Positions 34,500 through 43,683 of a stretch of 51,689 bases of DNA are shown here, in pieces (position 1 is the stretch's first letter; the number at the start of each line of letters is the position of its first letter). Below the pieces are notes generated by a model that saw only the letters and a program-made list of their open reading frames with translations, was not told the origin of the DNA and made no database searches. Location of the stretch: positions 23,043 through 74,731 of the forward strand of contig PKTG01000083.1 of assembly GCA_002869225.1 (NCBI GenBank), in the 5' to 3' direction. The stretch comes from Candidatus Muiribacterium halophilum (GTDB taxonomy: Bacteria > Muiribacteriota > Muiribacteriia > Muiribacteriales > Muiribacteriaceae). The translations under genes were made by a program, and so were the position numbers.

Positions 34500-35327
34500 A
34501 TGTTAAACTTTTTCTCATCAGCTTTCTTTTCAATAGCTATTATAATACTTTTAGTATTTAGTCTTATCGTCTTCCTCTTTTACAGATTTCAGGATAATCT
34601 AATATTCAGGCCATATAAAAAGTTAGAACGGACACCTGCTGATATAGATCTTGTTTTTAAAAATCTAAAGATAAAGACTCATGATTCAAATACAGTTCAC
34701 GCATGGTATATTGAAAGAAAGAATCCAAAAGGTGTCGTTCTTTTCTGCCATGGAAATGCTGGTAATATTTCTAATAGATTAGACAGGATCGAGATATTAA
34801 GAAAAAACAGTTATAGCATCCTAATATTCGATTACAGAGGTTATGGAGAGAGTGAAGGAAAACCAACTGAAAATGGATTATACGATGATGCATTATCATG
34901 TTATCAATATATGGTTAGAAATCTTAAGATAAAACCTGAAGAGATAATATTGTGGGGATGTTCTCTAGGTGGTTCGATTGCCTCTTATGTGGCATCACAA
35001 AAAAAATGCAGATTTCTTATACTGGAATCCTCTTTTACCAGCCTTAGCTCACTTGCAAATAAATTATATCCATTTCTTCCGGTAAAGACTTTACTCAAAT
35101 ATTCCTTTAACACTCAAAAACATGTTGAATCTTGTGATGTTCCAATACTGTTGTTTCACTCTCCGGATGATGATCTTGTTCCTTTTTCAATGGGAAGAAG
35201 ACTTTTTGAAAGCGCTCCTGGACCAAAAGAATTTCTATCAATTAAAGGATCTCATAACGATTCTTTTTATTTATCAAGATTTGAGATACTTGATAGTTTA
35301 GAAGATTTTAATAAAAGATTTAAATAA
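34500..35327 (+). CDS. Membrane-anchored alpha/beta hydrolase
   Basis: A 275-residue protein. Residues about 8-29 form a membrane anchor. The hydrolase domain has the oxyanion-side HGNAGN, FDYRGYGESEG, the nucleophile elbow GCSLGG, an acid in HSPDDDLVPF and a C-terminal His in GSHNDSFY. This matches the ABHD13/Bem46-like serine hydrolase group. Substrates vary (esters, peptides, lipids). It stands alone between the CBM20-esterase and the metallo-hydrolase genes. Confidence 0.82.
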   Translation: MLNFFSSAFFSIAIIILLVFSLIVFLFYRFQDNLIFRPYKKLERTPADIDLVFKNLKIKTHDSNTVHAWYIERKNPKGVVLFCHGNAGNISNRLDRIEILRKNSYSILIFDYRGYGESEGKPTENGLYDDALSCYQYMVRNLKIKPEEIILWGCSLGGSIASYVASQKKCRFLILESSFTSLSSLANKLYPFLPVKTLLKYSFNTQKHVESCDVPILLFHSPDDDLVPFSMGRRLFESAPGPKEFLSIKGSHNDSFYLSRFEILDSLEDFNKRFK

Positions 35328-35337
35328 AAAAATAAGA

Positions 35338-35372
35338 TTACAGATTACAGTTTACAGTTTAAAGTTTACTGT
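35338..35372. repeat. Short tandem repeat of 7 bp
   Basis: Five consecutive 7-bp units: TTACAGA, TTACAGT, TTACAGT, TTAAAGT, TTACTGT. The repeats sit about 30 nt before the metallo-hydrolase gene and may be slippage-derived or a regulator-binding array. Its three central units are the most alike. Confidence 0.6.
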
Positions 35373-35402
35373 TAACATATCAGTAATAAAAGGGAGAAGA
35401 TA

Positions 35403-36779
35403 ATGAAAATAAGATTTTGTGGTGCTACAGGTTTTGTTACCGGCTCATGTTATCTACTTGATACCGGAAAGACAAAAGTACTTGTAGATTGTGGTATGTA
35501 TCAGGGGAGCAAAGAAATAACCAGAAAGAACTATCAGGAATTTTTATTTAATCCAGGAGAGGTAGATGCTCTTTTCCTTACACACGCTCATATAGATCAT
35601 TCAGGACTTATACCAAAACTTGTTAAAGCTGGTTTTAAAGGTGAGATATATGGAACAGAGGCAACTTTAGACCTTGCTGAGGTCATGCTTGCAGATTCAG
35701 CTCATATTCAGGAACTCGATACTGAACATGAAAACAAGAGAAGAGAAAGAAAGGGTGAAAAACCTAGAAAACCTCTTTATGAACAGAAGGATGTCGAAGA
35801 AGCAATAAAACTATTTAAAAAAATAAAGTACAACACAGAAGTAAACTTCAACGAATTCAGGTTTTTCTTTAGAGATGCAGGCCATATTTTAGGATCTGCT
35901 CATATTGAGCTTTTTGTTAATGAAGGTTCAGGCGAGAAAAAGATAATCTTCTCAGGAGATATCGGTCAATGGGATGTACCAATAATCAACGATCCTACTC
36001 TTTTTGAACATGCTGATTATGTATTTATTGAATCAACTTATGGAGACAGATTACATAGAGAAAAACAACCAAGAGATGAAATATTACACGACATAATAAA
36101 AGAGACTTACGAAAAAGGTGGAAAACTCCTTATACCATCTTTTGCTATAGAAAGGACACAGGAAATAATATATGCAATAAACAAGATGATAGAAAATGGT
36201 GATTTCCCACCTCTAAAGATCTATCTGGATAGTCCACTTGCTATAAAAGCAACCGAAATATTCAAAAAACACAAGGAATTATATGATGAAGAAGCAAGAA
36301 ATGACTTTCCAAATCCTTTTAATCTTAAACAGCTTGAGTATACTTCTAAGACGGAAGAAAGTATAGCACTAAACAATCGTGAAGAATCATGTATTATAAT
36401 AGCCGGAAGTGGCATGTGTACAGCAGGCAGAATAAGACATCATCTTAAACACGGACTATGGAACCCTAAAAACACTGTCGTTTTTGTTGGATATCATGCA
36501 GAAGGCACTTTAGGAAGAATAATCCTTGAAGGAGCAAAAAAAGTGAAGATGATGGGAACAGAAGTAGCTGTTAAAGCTGACATCAAAAGAATACATTCTT
36601 TCTCAGCACATGCGGATTATCTTGAATTGATCAAATGGGCTGAAGGATTTAAAACAAGACCTGAAAAGTTCTTCATTGTACATGGAGAACAGAAGAGTTC
36701 TGAGTCTCTAGCTGATAAGCTTAATGAAAAAGGTTTTAACACCCATATCCCAAAACTGGGAGAAGAAATAGAGATATAA
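35403..36779 (+). CDS. Beta-CASP metallo-beta-lactamase fold RNase (CPSF73-like)
   Basis: A 458-residue protein. The MBL metal-binding motif is LTHAHIDHSG (HxHxDH), with a further Asp/His set in FRDAGHILGSAHIELF and a C-terminal SAHAD-type RMMBL segment (IKRIHSFSAHADYLELIKW). The middle is a beta-CASP domain. This is the YSH1/CPSF73-like family of RNA-processing exo- or endonucleases, distinct from RNase J. Ribosome site GGGAGAAG lies just before the ATG. A terminator follows. Likely role: RNA maturation or decay. Confidence 0.88.
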   Translation: MKIRFCGATGFVTGSCYLLDTGKTKVLVDCGMYQGSKEITRKNYQEFLFNPGEVDALFLTHAHIDHSGLIPKLVKAGFKGEIYGTEATLDLAEVMLADSAHIQELDTEHENKRRERKGEKPRKPLYEQKDVEEAIKLFKKIKYNTEVNFNEFRFFFRDAGHILGSAHIELFVNEGSGEKKIIFSGDIGQWDVPIINDPTLFEHADYVFIESTYGDRLHREKQPRDEILHDIIKETYEKGGKLLIPSFAIERTQEIIYAINKMIENGDFPPLKIYLDSPLAIKATEIFKKHKELYDEEARNDFPNPFNLKQLEYTSKTEESIALNNREESCIIIAGSGMCTAGRIRHHLKHGLWNPKNTVVFVGYHAEGTLGRIILEGAKKVKMMGTEVAVKADIKRIHSFSAHADYLELIKWAEGFKTRPEKFFIVHGEQKSSESLADKLNEKGFNTHIPKLGEEIEI

Positions 36780-36790
36780 AAATAAAAACA

Positions 36791-36822
36791 AAAAAAGACC
36801 GGATATTTTTCCGGTCTTTTTT
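36791..36822. terminator. Bidirectional rho-independent terminator
   Basis: AAAAAAGACCGG (36791-36802), an 8-nt loop, CCGGTCTTTTTT (36811-36822). It serves both convergent genes. Confidence 0.9.
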
Positions 36823-36839
36823 TTATTTTATATAGATCT

Positions 36840-38696
36840 TTATGGCATAACACTTATAGGATCATGATGATTATTGTTTGTCCATGTCTCAAAATGAAGA
36901 TGAGGACCCGTAACAGCACCTGTTGAACCAACAGCACCAATACTCTGGCCTTTGTTTACATTCTGACCGTTTCTTACACTCACACTATTACAATGCATAT
37001 ATCTTGTCTCTCTACCATTTGAGTGTCTTATAAATATCATATTTCCACCACCTGATGAATAACCTGTATAGGATACCCTACCGTCGGCTGCTGCCCAAAG
37101 AGAACTTCCATTAGCACCTCTTAAGTCAACACCTCTATGAAATTTTCTGGTACCATAGACAGGATGAGTCCTCCAACCATATGGAGAGGTCACATAATGA
37201 GATGGAGTAGGATATTGATAGACATTGCCATTTCCATCAGAAGATGCTACCTGTTGAGAAATAGGAGATGGCTGCGGTATAGGTGATGTTACAGGTGCTG
37301 ATGAAGTTGATACATCTGCCAATACCGAATTATTTATCTGAACGTTTTCTGTATTTCCTACATTGGTATCCGATTCTCTTTCCATCACTTTATAATAAGT
37401 CTCTATCATCTCATTCCATGCGGTATCCTCTGCAAAGGAATATTTCTCATAATTTTCCTTATCCTGTGAATAAGGTCTTACCAGATATGGTACATCATTT
37501 TTTTTCGCTCTACGATAAAGTGGGAAATATATAGCTATACCATTGGAGGATGACAACTCTCCACCTGTGTTTCTAGATAGCTGAACGATATTATAGTCCT
37601 GAACAGCGTTTATGACTTTTTCAGCTGCTGCTTTTATTATTGAATCTCCAGAAATAGTCATGATCTTTTTCATAAAATCAATAATATCAACATAATACAT
37701 CGGATAATAAAATCTTTGAGATTCATCAGCAGCTATATGTATTTTCCTCATCTCTTTCTGATTATTCATTATAGCATGAGCAAGAAAATCTATTGATGCG
37801 TTCACATTATCATACTTTTCAGAAGGTTCTAAAGAACAGGCAGATATCTGAGAATCAACAGTACCATTAAAATCATCAATATATTTATTTACTATATCCT
37901 CAGCTAGATCTGTTCCATTAACGTCGTGTCCCGCTTCAATGCTCTGAACAAGTTCTGTTAAAAATGCTTTATAGGGGAAACCGTTCCAATCCACATTTCC
38001 TTCAGGCCCCACGGTGTTTTTCACACCTGTCTTTCTAAACTCATTATTTATTTCATACATGGACATAAAAGCAGAATCAAATCCAAGAAGTTCTATATTC
38101 TTTTCATTGTTTTTAGATATTTCTCCAACAACTCTTTCAAAGACTCTAGCAAGTTCTAAGGTAGGAAGGAACTCATCATCCATCGCATCATATAAAGCAC
38201 CTTCTAGACCTCCACCTATTCCCCATATTATTACAGCATATTTTTTTGCTGGAAATACTTCGATTGTCTCGTTAAGAAAAGATTCAAGGTTTGAAGGGTC
38301 TGCTGTATCTATCTCAATATCATTCATTATCTCAACTGAATTTATATTATCCGAATCATCCTGTTTAATATAATAAGCTTTCGTTCCAGTAATATCATCA
38401 TTACCCAAATAATCCCTGGAATCTTTAACTCTTACCGGTGTATCTCCAACATACTCCCATTTATATCCATCCCATCTATCGATCAAAGCAACAATATTAA
38501 CATAAGGTGGTTTAGAACCTACCTCTTCAAGCTGATTGATAGCTTTGACAGCATACTCTTCTCTTTCAGAATCAGCCGCCATATAAACCAGTATAGTCCA
38601 TTCTGACTCAGTTGCGGATTGAACATCAGAAAGTGTATTCGAAAGTAAAGTCAAAGTCATCATAATAAGGAAGATAAAGGACATAATCTTTTTCAT
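36840..38696 (-). CDS. Inactive clostripain-like (C11) domain fused to M23 endopeptidase
   Basis: A 618-residue secreted protein. Residues 1-27 form a signal peptide. Residues about 30-430 follow the peptidase C11 (clostripain) family, but both catalytic residues are replaced: IIWGIGGG where WNHGGG is usual (His to Ile at about 160), and GFDSAFM where GFDACLM is usual (Cys to Ala at about 209). A Pro/Ser/Thr linker follows (about 445-495). The last 120 residues form an M23/LytM domain with intact zinc ligands: FHRGVDL (HxxxD) and GPHLHFE. Likely a peptidoglycan endopeptidase held or regulated by the pseudo-protease part. GGGGGAAC precedes the ATG. Confidence 0.85.
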   Translation of the reverse strand: MKKIMSFIFLIMMTLTLLSNTLSDVQSATESEWTILVYMAADSEREEYAVKAINQLEEVGSKPPYVNIVALIDRWDGYKWEYVGDTPVRVKDSRDYLGNDDITGTKAYYIKQDDSDNINSVEIMNDIEIDTADPSNLESFLNETIEVFPAKKYAVIIWGIGGGLEGALYDAMDDEFLPTLELARVFERVVGEISKNNEKNIELLGFDSAFMSMYEINNEFRKTGVKNTVGPEGNVDWNGFPYKAFLTELVQSIEAGHDVNGTDLAEDIVNKYIDDFNGTVDSQISACSLEPSEKYDNVNASIDFLAHAIMNNQKEMRKIHIAADESQRFYYPMYYVDIIDFMKKIMTISGDSIIKAAAEKVINAVQDYNIVQLSRNTGGELSSSNGIAIYFPLYRRAKKNDVPYLVRPYSQDKENYEKYSFAEDTAWNEMIETYYKVMERESDTNVGNTENVQINNSVLADVSTSSAPVTSPIPQPSPISQQVASSDGNGNVYQYPTPSHYVTSPYGWRTHPVYGTRKFHRGVDLRGANGSSLWAAADGRVSYTGYSSGGGNMIFIRHSNGRETRYMHCNSVSVRNGQNVNKGQSIGAVGSTGAVTGPHLHFETWTNNNHHDPISVMP

Positions 38697-38763
38697 ATGG
38701 GTTCCCCCTTTTTTTTATCTATATATTAATTATAGAAGATTTTGAATTTATTATCTATGATTT

Positions 38764-39537
38764 TTAGATCTCAATAACTGAGATTATCTTTTCTTCGACC
38801 TCTCCTTCAATAAATGCACGCACCTCAATATAGTTTTCTATACAAGAGTTTTTAAGTTTGTTCTTTAAAAGGCTATCCACTTGAAATATTCCTGATGAAT
38901 TAGCCATTGTTATTAAAATTCGAACAGGTTTAAGTTTTCCAGGTTTTATTTTTACATCTTTTATAGCCATTGCTGATACTGCATGTATTGATGTAGATCC
39001 AATCTTTGAAAAAGATATCTCAGCTCGACCTCTTTCCATATCAATGGCATCAGCTACCCTTATTATACCAGCTTCAACAGTCAAAGGATCGATTCCCTCA
39101 CGATGTGATATAATAGCATGACAAATATCTGAGAGCATCCTTGCCTTTTCTGCCGGACAATATATATCTTTTAGCAATCTATCTACAAGCATAGGAGCTA
39201 TTGCAGCACCTAGGACAGCATGATTAGATCTATGAATAGCCTGTCCAATATCATGAAGGACGGCAGCTGTAAAGACAAGGACTTCTGCATCCTCATATTT
39301 CATTCCATGATCCTTTTCTATATTAAAGACAACATCGTTCTTCTTCAAAAGTCTTAATATCTTCAAAGCTCTGTTAACGACTATTGCTATATGAACCCTT
39401 CCGTGATCTGATATATGCATCCTATCAATAGCTGTAATATTTGATGCTGCCCAATATGCCTGTATCTCCTGATCCTTTTTTACCCTATTGTATATTTCCC
39501 TTAATTTATCATTCCCGTTAAAGCGTATTTTAAACAA
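38764..39537 (-). CDS. HD domain phosphohydrolase
   Basis: A 257-residue soluble protein. HD-domain residues are visible as DHGRVHIAIVVNR, then AAVLHDIGQAIHRSNHA (HD) and later an Asp in IIRVADAIDMERGR. The family hydrolyses phosphate bonds in nucleotides, second messengers or nucleotidyl substrates; more cannot be said. The start is TTG at 39537, with AGGAGG 6 nt upstream. It is divergent from the adenosine deaminase gene; the shared gap contains an 18-bp palindrome. Confidence 0.85.
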   Translation of the reverse strand: MFKIRFNGNDKLREIYNRVKKDQEIQAYWAASNITAIDRMHISDHGRVHIAIVVNRALKILRLLKKNDVVFNIEKDHGMKYEDAEVLVFTAAVLHDIGQAIHRSNHAVLGAAIAPMLVDRLLKDIYCPAEKARMLSDICHAIISHREGIDPLTVEAGIIRVADAIDMERGRAEISFSKIGSTSIHAVSAMAIKDVKIKPGKLKPVRILITMANSSGIFQVDSLLKNKLKNSCIENYIEVRAFIEGEVEEKIISVIEI

Positions 39538-39577
39538 GTTTTTCCTCCTGACTTGACTATGAAGTATCTATGGTTGT

Positions 39578-39595
39578 AGTATTTATATTAATACT
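39578..39595. promoter_or_regulatory. Palindrome in divergent gap
   Basis: AGTATT-TATATT-AATACT: perfect 6-nt arms, 6-nt centre. It sits between the HD gene and the deaminase gene, about 40 nt from each start, and fits an operator for a dimeric regulator. Confidence 0.35.
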
Positions 39596-39634
39596 ATTCT
39601 TATACAGAAGCAATGAAAATATCATGGAGAAAGA

Positions 39635-40741
39635 ATGAAGATCTCAAATGAAAAACTGTTAAATAAATTAAAACAACTACCACAAATACCATTACATATT
39701 CACTGGGATGGCTCTATACCATCAAAAGATATGTTTGAATTATCTATAAAAAACAACAAAAGACTTTTGTATCCGGAAAAAGATAGATTAGGTAATAAGA
39801 TCAATTACTCATGCGATAAAGATCGAATAATTGATACACAAGAGAAACTTTCAGAATTTGTTATGCAACTTGATAAGTACCATATTGTGGATGTTTTTTC
39901 CATACCAGTATCCCTTATGCAGACAAAAGAGAATCTTTTTAAAATGGCTTATGCTCACGCCTTATATTTAAAAAACAATAACACCCCTTATGCAGAAACA
40001 CGGTTTGCACCTCAATATCATACTTTTGAAGGTCTTTCTGTCAATCAAGTGATTGGATATACTCTTGAAGGATTCAAGATAGCATCTAAGGAAACGGGTG
40101 TTGATATAAGAATGATTATATCTTTAGGAAGAGAATCTGATCCTGTTACGACATTTAATATTGTAAAAGAGGTATTAAAATTTAAAGATGATCCTTATCT
40201 TGTTGGAATAGACCTTGCAACCGAGGAAAGAGGTAATCCACCTGAAAAACATATTAAAGCTTTTGCTTTGACTTTTGATACCGATCTTAAGAGAACTGTT
40301 CATGCCGGTGAGATGTGTTCTACCGAAGAAAACCTGAAAAACATATATACATCAATAACAGATCTTAAAGCAAACGCTTTAGGTCATGCAATACCATTAT
40401 ATAATCGTTTTTATAATGGACACGATCTGTTTCAACTAATAAGAGAAAATAATATAAGAATCGAAGCAAACCCGATAAGTAATCATTTTCTATTTGATTA
40501 CAGTCTTGATTATCATCGTTTTGATATACTCAAGGAAAATGATATTAAATACACTTTCAATCCTGATGATCCAGCGATGTGGCCTTATGGTGATCTTATA
40601 TATACATATTATTTCATGTACGAAAAATATGGGCCAGATGTTTTAAGACAAGGTCTCATCAACGCAGTTGATACAGCTTTCGCCATGCCTGATAGATTAG
40701 GAAAAAACATCTTAAACAAAATAAATGGCTTTGATTTCTAA
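39635..40741 (+). CDS. Adenosine deaminase-like enzyme
   Basis: A 368-residue amidohydrolase of the adenosine/AMP deaminase family. Metal- and substrate-site residues are visible: LHIHWDGS (HxHxDG), VHAGE, LGHAI and FNPDDP. The family positions CPTSN and GHG are varied (ANPISN, GHAI), so the substrate may be another purine nucleoside or base. GGAGA lies before the ATG. It is followed by a flavoprotein gene after 20 nt, probably in one transcript. Confidence 0.85.
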   Translation: MKISNEKLLNKLKQLPQIPLHIHWDGSIPSKDMFELSIKNNKRLLYPEKDRLGNKINYSCDKDRIIDTQEKLSEFVMQLDKYHIVDVFSIPVSLMQTKENLFKMAYAHALYLKNNNTPYAETRFAPQYHTFEGLSVNQVIGYTLEGFKIASKETGVDIRMIISLGRESDPVTTFNIVKEVLKFKDDPYLVGIDLATEERGNPPEKHIKAFALTFDTDLKRTVHAGEMCSTEENLKNIYTSITDLKANALGHAIPLYNRFYNGHDLFQLIRENNIRIEANPISNHFLFDYSLDYHRFDILKENDIKYTFNPDDPAMWPYGDLIYTYYFMYEKYGPDVLRQGLINAVDTAFAMPDRLGKNILNKINGFDF

Positions 40742-40761
40742 AAACTGAAGGAGGCTCTAAA

Positions 40762-41334
40762 ATGAAAGTTCTTGCTATCATAGGAAGTCCAAGAAAAGAT
40801 GGAAACACTACTATTTTAACAAACGAAGTAATAAACATCCTAAAAAAAGAAAATATAGAGACAGAGATCTTAAATATTGGTGGAAAGACTATAAGCCCAT
40901 GTATTGCTTGTGGTAAATGTTTTGACATGCAGAACAAACAATGTATACAAACAGAAGATATTGTAAACGAATGTATTCTTAAAATGGAAAATTCCGATGC
41001 AATACTTATTGCTTCACCGACCTATTTTGCTAATGTATCAACAGAGGTCAAAGCTTTGATAGATAGAGCAGGAATGGTAGCAAAAGCAAACGGTGATATG
41101 CTCAAAAGAAAGATAGGTGCAGCTATTGTCGCCGAAAGACGAGGTGGAGCTATTCAGGTCTTTAACGCTATAAACGCTTTCTTTTTAATAAATCAGATGA
41201 TAGTATCAGGTTCCTCATATTGGAATCTTGGAATCGGCATGGCAAAAGGCGATGTAAAGAATGACGAAGAAGGACTTTCAACTATGAGGACTTTAGCTCA
41301 AAATATATTATGGCTGCTTAAAAAAATAAAATAA
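40762..41334 (+). CDS. NADPH-dependent FMN reductase/iron-sulfur flavoprotein-like
   Basis: A 190-residue flavodoxin-fold protein. The FMN phosphate loop is IIGSPRKDGNT. A Cys-rich insertion CIACGKC...CIQTEDI follows, as in iron-sulfur flavoproteins and related reductases (four Cys in a compact motif). SPTYFANVST is the second flavin loop. The role is electron transfer or quinone/nitro reduction. AGGAGG lies 8 nt before the ATG. The purine deaminase upstream does not specify function. Confidence 0.85.
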   Translation: MKVLAIIGSPRKDGNTTILTNEVINILKKENIETEILNIGGKTISPCIACGKCFDMQNKQCIQTEDIVNECILKMENSDAILIASPTYFANVSTEVKALIDRAGMVAKANGDMLKRKIGAAIVAERRGGAIQVFNAINAFFLINQMIVSGSSYWNLGIGMAKGDVKNDEEGLSTMRTLAQNILWLLKKIK

Positions 41335-41349
41335 TTAAAAGGAAAAATA

Positions 41350-41538
41350 ATGACTGGTATTGAGATATTTATTTTAGTTGGTATTCTATTACTGGCTTTT
41401 GGAATTTTTTTCACTGCTTTAAAGTTCTTCATATTCATTGCTGGAATAATGATGATTGCTTTAGGTATATTTCAATTTGATTACAAGATGATACTTATTG
41501 GATTACTAATTTACTACGTATTTACAACGAGAAAATAA
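41350..41538 (+). CDS. Small hydrophobic protein, two-pass membrane
   Basis: A 62-residue protein with two hydrophobic segments covering nearly its whole length, ending in a short basic tail. AAGGA lies just upstream of the ATG. It follows the flavoprotein gene by 15 nt and is closed by a terminator, so it is the last gene of the unit. No family was recognised. Confidence 0.6.
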   Translation: MTGIEIFILVGILLLAFGIFFTALKFFIFIAGIMMIALGIFQFDYKMILIGLLIYYVFTTRK

Positions 41539-41566
41539 AAAAAGCTGCCCAAAGGCAGCTTTTTTT
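41537..41566. terminator. Bidirectional rho-independent terminator
   Basis: AAAAAAGCTGCC and GGCAGCTTTTTT arms with a CAAA loop; T runs on both strands. It ends the plus-strand unit and the minus-strand opp operon. Confidence 0.92.
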
Positions 41567-41584
41567 ATCATAAAAATTCTGTTT

Positions 41585-42685
41585 TTATTCTTTTTCTACA
41601 AAATGACACATTGTCATGACACCCGGTGCCACTTCTATCATCTTAGGGACTTCTCTTGCACATATTTCCTTGGCAAGCGGACATCTTGTCCTAAATCCAC
41701 AACCTGATGGTTTTGCAAGTGGTGAAGGCACATCACCTTCGAGTATTATTCTTTCTTTTTTATACTTAGGATCAGGAATCGGAATTGCTGAAAGAAGTGC
41801 TTTTGTATATGGATGTCTTGGATTGTGATAGACTTCATCAGATGGTCCGATCTCGACTATATTTCCAAGATACATAACCGCAATTCTGTGAGCTATATGT
41901 CTTACAACCGAAAGATCATGCGCTATAAATACATAAGTAAGTCCAAATTCTTCCTGTAGATCCTGCATCAGATTGATAACCTGTGCCTGAACCGAAACAT
42001 CAAGTGCTGAAACTGGTTCATCGGCAATTACTATCTTTGGATTTGTCGATAAAGCTCGGGCAATACCAATTCTTTGTCTCTGTCCACCAGAGAATTCATG
42101 ATGATATCTAAAAGCCTGTTCTTTTGAAAGTCCTACTTTCTCAAGAAGACTCATTACTATATCAAGATTTTCATCTTTTGAAGTCATCTCATGAACCGTC
42201 ATTGGTTCTTCAACAATATCCGCTACTGTGAATCTTGGGTTTAGTGAAGAATAAGGATCCTGAAAGATCATCTGAATATCAGCTCTATACGGTCTCATCT
42301 CATTTGATGTAAGCTTGGAAAGATTCACCATTACCTGTTCAGTATTTCCATCTATTAGACCTTCATCATCATGATAGTACATATCACCAGCGGTCGGTTT
42401 ATAAAGCCTTATAAGAGTTCTCCCTATAGTTGTCTTACCACAACCGGATTCTCCGACAAGACCTAGTGTCTCACCTCTTTTAAGATCAAAAGTAACACCA
42501 TCGACTGCCTTTACATAACCCATTGTTCTTCTAAATATTCCTCCTAATACAGGAAAATATGTCTTAAGGTCCTTTACCTGCATTAAAACATCATCACCAG
42601 CATCGTTGTTACCAGGAATGCTTTTTCTAAACAACTTCTCTTTTGTCTCAAGATTCTGTATTTTCTTATCTATAAATGCCTTCAT
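41585..42685 (-). CDS. oppF: Oligopeptide ABC transporter ATP-binding protein (OppF-like)
   Basis: A 366-residue ATPase. Walker [10 protein letters not shown], signature [15 protein letters not shown] and Walker B IVIADEP are intact; the C-terminal oligopeptide-type extension has a Cys cluster ([16 protein letters not shown]), usual for OppF/DppF. It powers uptake of peptides with OppD. The start overlaps oppD by 4 nt. AGGAGG precedes its ATG. Confidence 0.92.
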   Translation of the reverse strand: MKAFIDKKIQNLETKEKLFRKSIPGNNDAGDDVLMQVKDLKTYFPVLGGIFRRTMGYVKAVDGVTFDLKRGETLGLVGESGCGKTTIGRTLIRLYKPTAGDMYYHDDEGLIDGNTEQVMVNLSKLTSNEMRPYRADIQMIFQDPYSSLNPRFTVADIVEEPMTVHEMTSKDENLDIVMSLLEKVGLSKEQAFRYHHEFSGGQRQRIGIARALSTNPKIVIADEPVSALDVSVQAQVINLMQDLQEEFGLTYVFIAHDLSVVRHIAHRIAVMYLGNIVEIGPSDEVYHNPRHPYTKALLSAIPIPDPKYKKERIILEGDVPSPLAKPSGCGFRTRCPLAKEICAREVPKMIEVAPGVMTMCHFVEKE

Positions 42686-43671
42686 TTGTTCACCTCCTTA
42701 TTGTAGAGATGACATCTGACTTTATGTCCAGGTCTTACCTCAACCAGCTCAGGTATCTCTTTTTCACATATCTCTATCTTCTTTTCACAACGGGTGCAGA
42801 AAGAACAACCTTTTGGGAGATTCATAATACTAGGAACATTACCAGGAATTGTATACAATCTATCCTTTTTTGTCTCAACCGAAGGAATAGATGCCATAAG
42901 ACCTTTTGTATAAGGATGCATAGGGTTTTCAAATAGCTCATTTATCTCAGCTACTTCCTGTATCTTTCCGCAATACATTACTATTACACGAGTACACATC
43001 TCAGCAACGACTGCAAGATCATGTGTTATAAGCATAATAGCTGACTCAGGTCTTTTTTTCTTTATATCAAGCATAAGATCAAGTATCTGCGCCTGAATAG
43101 TAACATCAAGTGCGGTTGTTGGTTCATCAGCAATCAAAAGATATGGGTCACAAGCTAGTGCCATCGCTATCATAACTAGCTGTCTCATTCCACCTGAAAA
43201 CTGATGTGGATAATCTGACATTCTCTTTGAGGCATCTGATATACCAACAAGTTCAAGCATCTCAACCGCTTTATTAAAAGCTTCTTCTTCACTAACATCC
43301 TGATGCAAAAGGATTGGTTCCATCATCTGCATTCCAATTGTAAAAACAGGATTAAGCGAAGTCATAGGTTCCTGAAATATCATTGATATCTCGTTTCCTC
43401 TAACTTTTCTCATATCTTCCCAGCTAAGTGAAAGAAGATCATTTCCTCTGAAGTTTATCTCACCTTCTACTATCTTTCCCGGAGGATCAGGTATAAGTCT
43501 CAAAAGTGAAAGACTTGTTACGGATTTTCCTGAACCGGATTCTCCAACAAGACCTACCACTTCCCCTTCAAATATATCAAAACTGACATCATCCACTGCT
43601 TTTGCGACTTGCCCAGCTACGTAAAAATATGTCTTTAATCCTTTAACTTCAACTAATTTTTTCTTATCCAT
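42682..43671 (-). CDS. oppD: Oligopeptide ABC transporter ATP-binding protein (OppD-like)
   Basis: A 329-residue ATPase with Walker A GESGSGKSV, signature FSGGMRQLVMIAMAL (the unusual RQLVMIA is normal for OppD), Walker B LLIADEPTTALD, and the C-terminal Cys cluster SFCTRCEKKIEIC. AGGAGG precedes the ATG. It lies 12 nt after oppC and overlaps oppF. Confidence 0.92.
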   Translation of the reverse strand: MDKKKLVEVKGLKTYFYVAGQVAKAVDDVSFDIFEGEVVGLVGESGSGKSVTSLSLLRLIPDPPGKIVEGEINFRGNDLLSLSWEDMRKVRGNEISMIFQEPMTSLNPVFTIGMQMMEPILLHQDVSEEEAFNKAVEMLELVGISDASKRMSDYPHQFSGGMRQLVMIAMALACDPYLLIADEPTTALDVTIQAQILDLMLDIKKKRPESAIMLITHDLAVVAEMCTRVIVMYCGKIQEVAEINELFENPMHPYTKGLMASIPSVETKKDRLYTIPGNVPSIMNLPKGCSFCTRCEKKIEICEKEIPELVEVRPGHKVRCHLYNKEVNK

Positions 43672-43683
43672 ATAATTCGCCTC

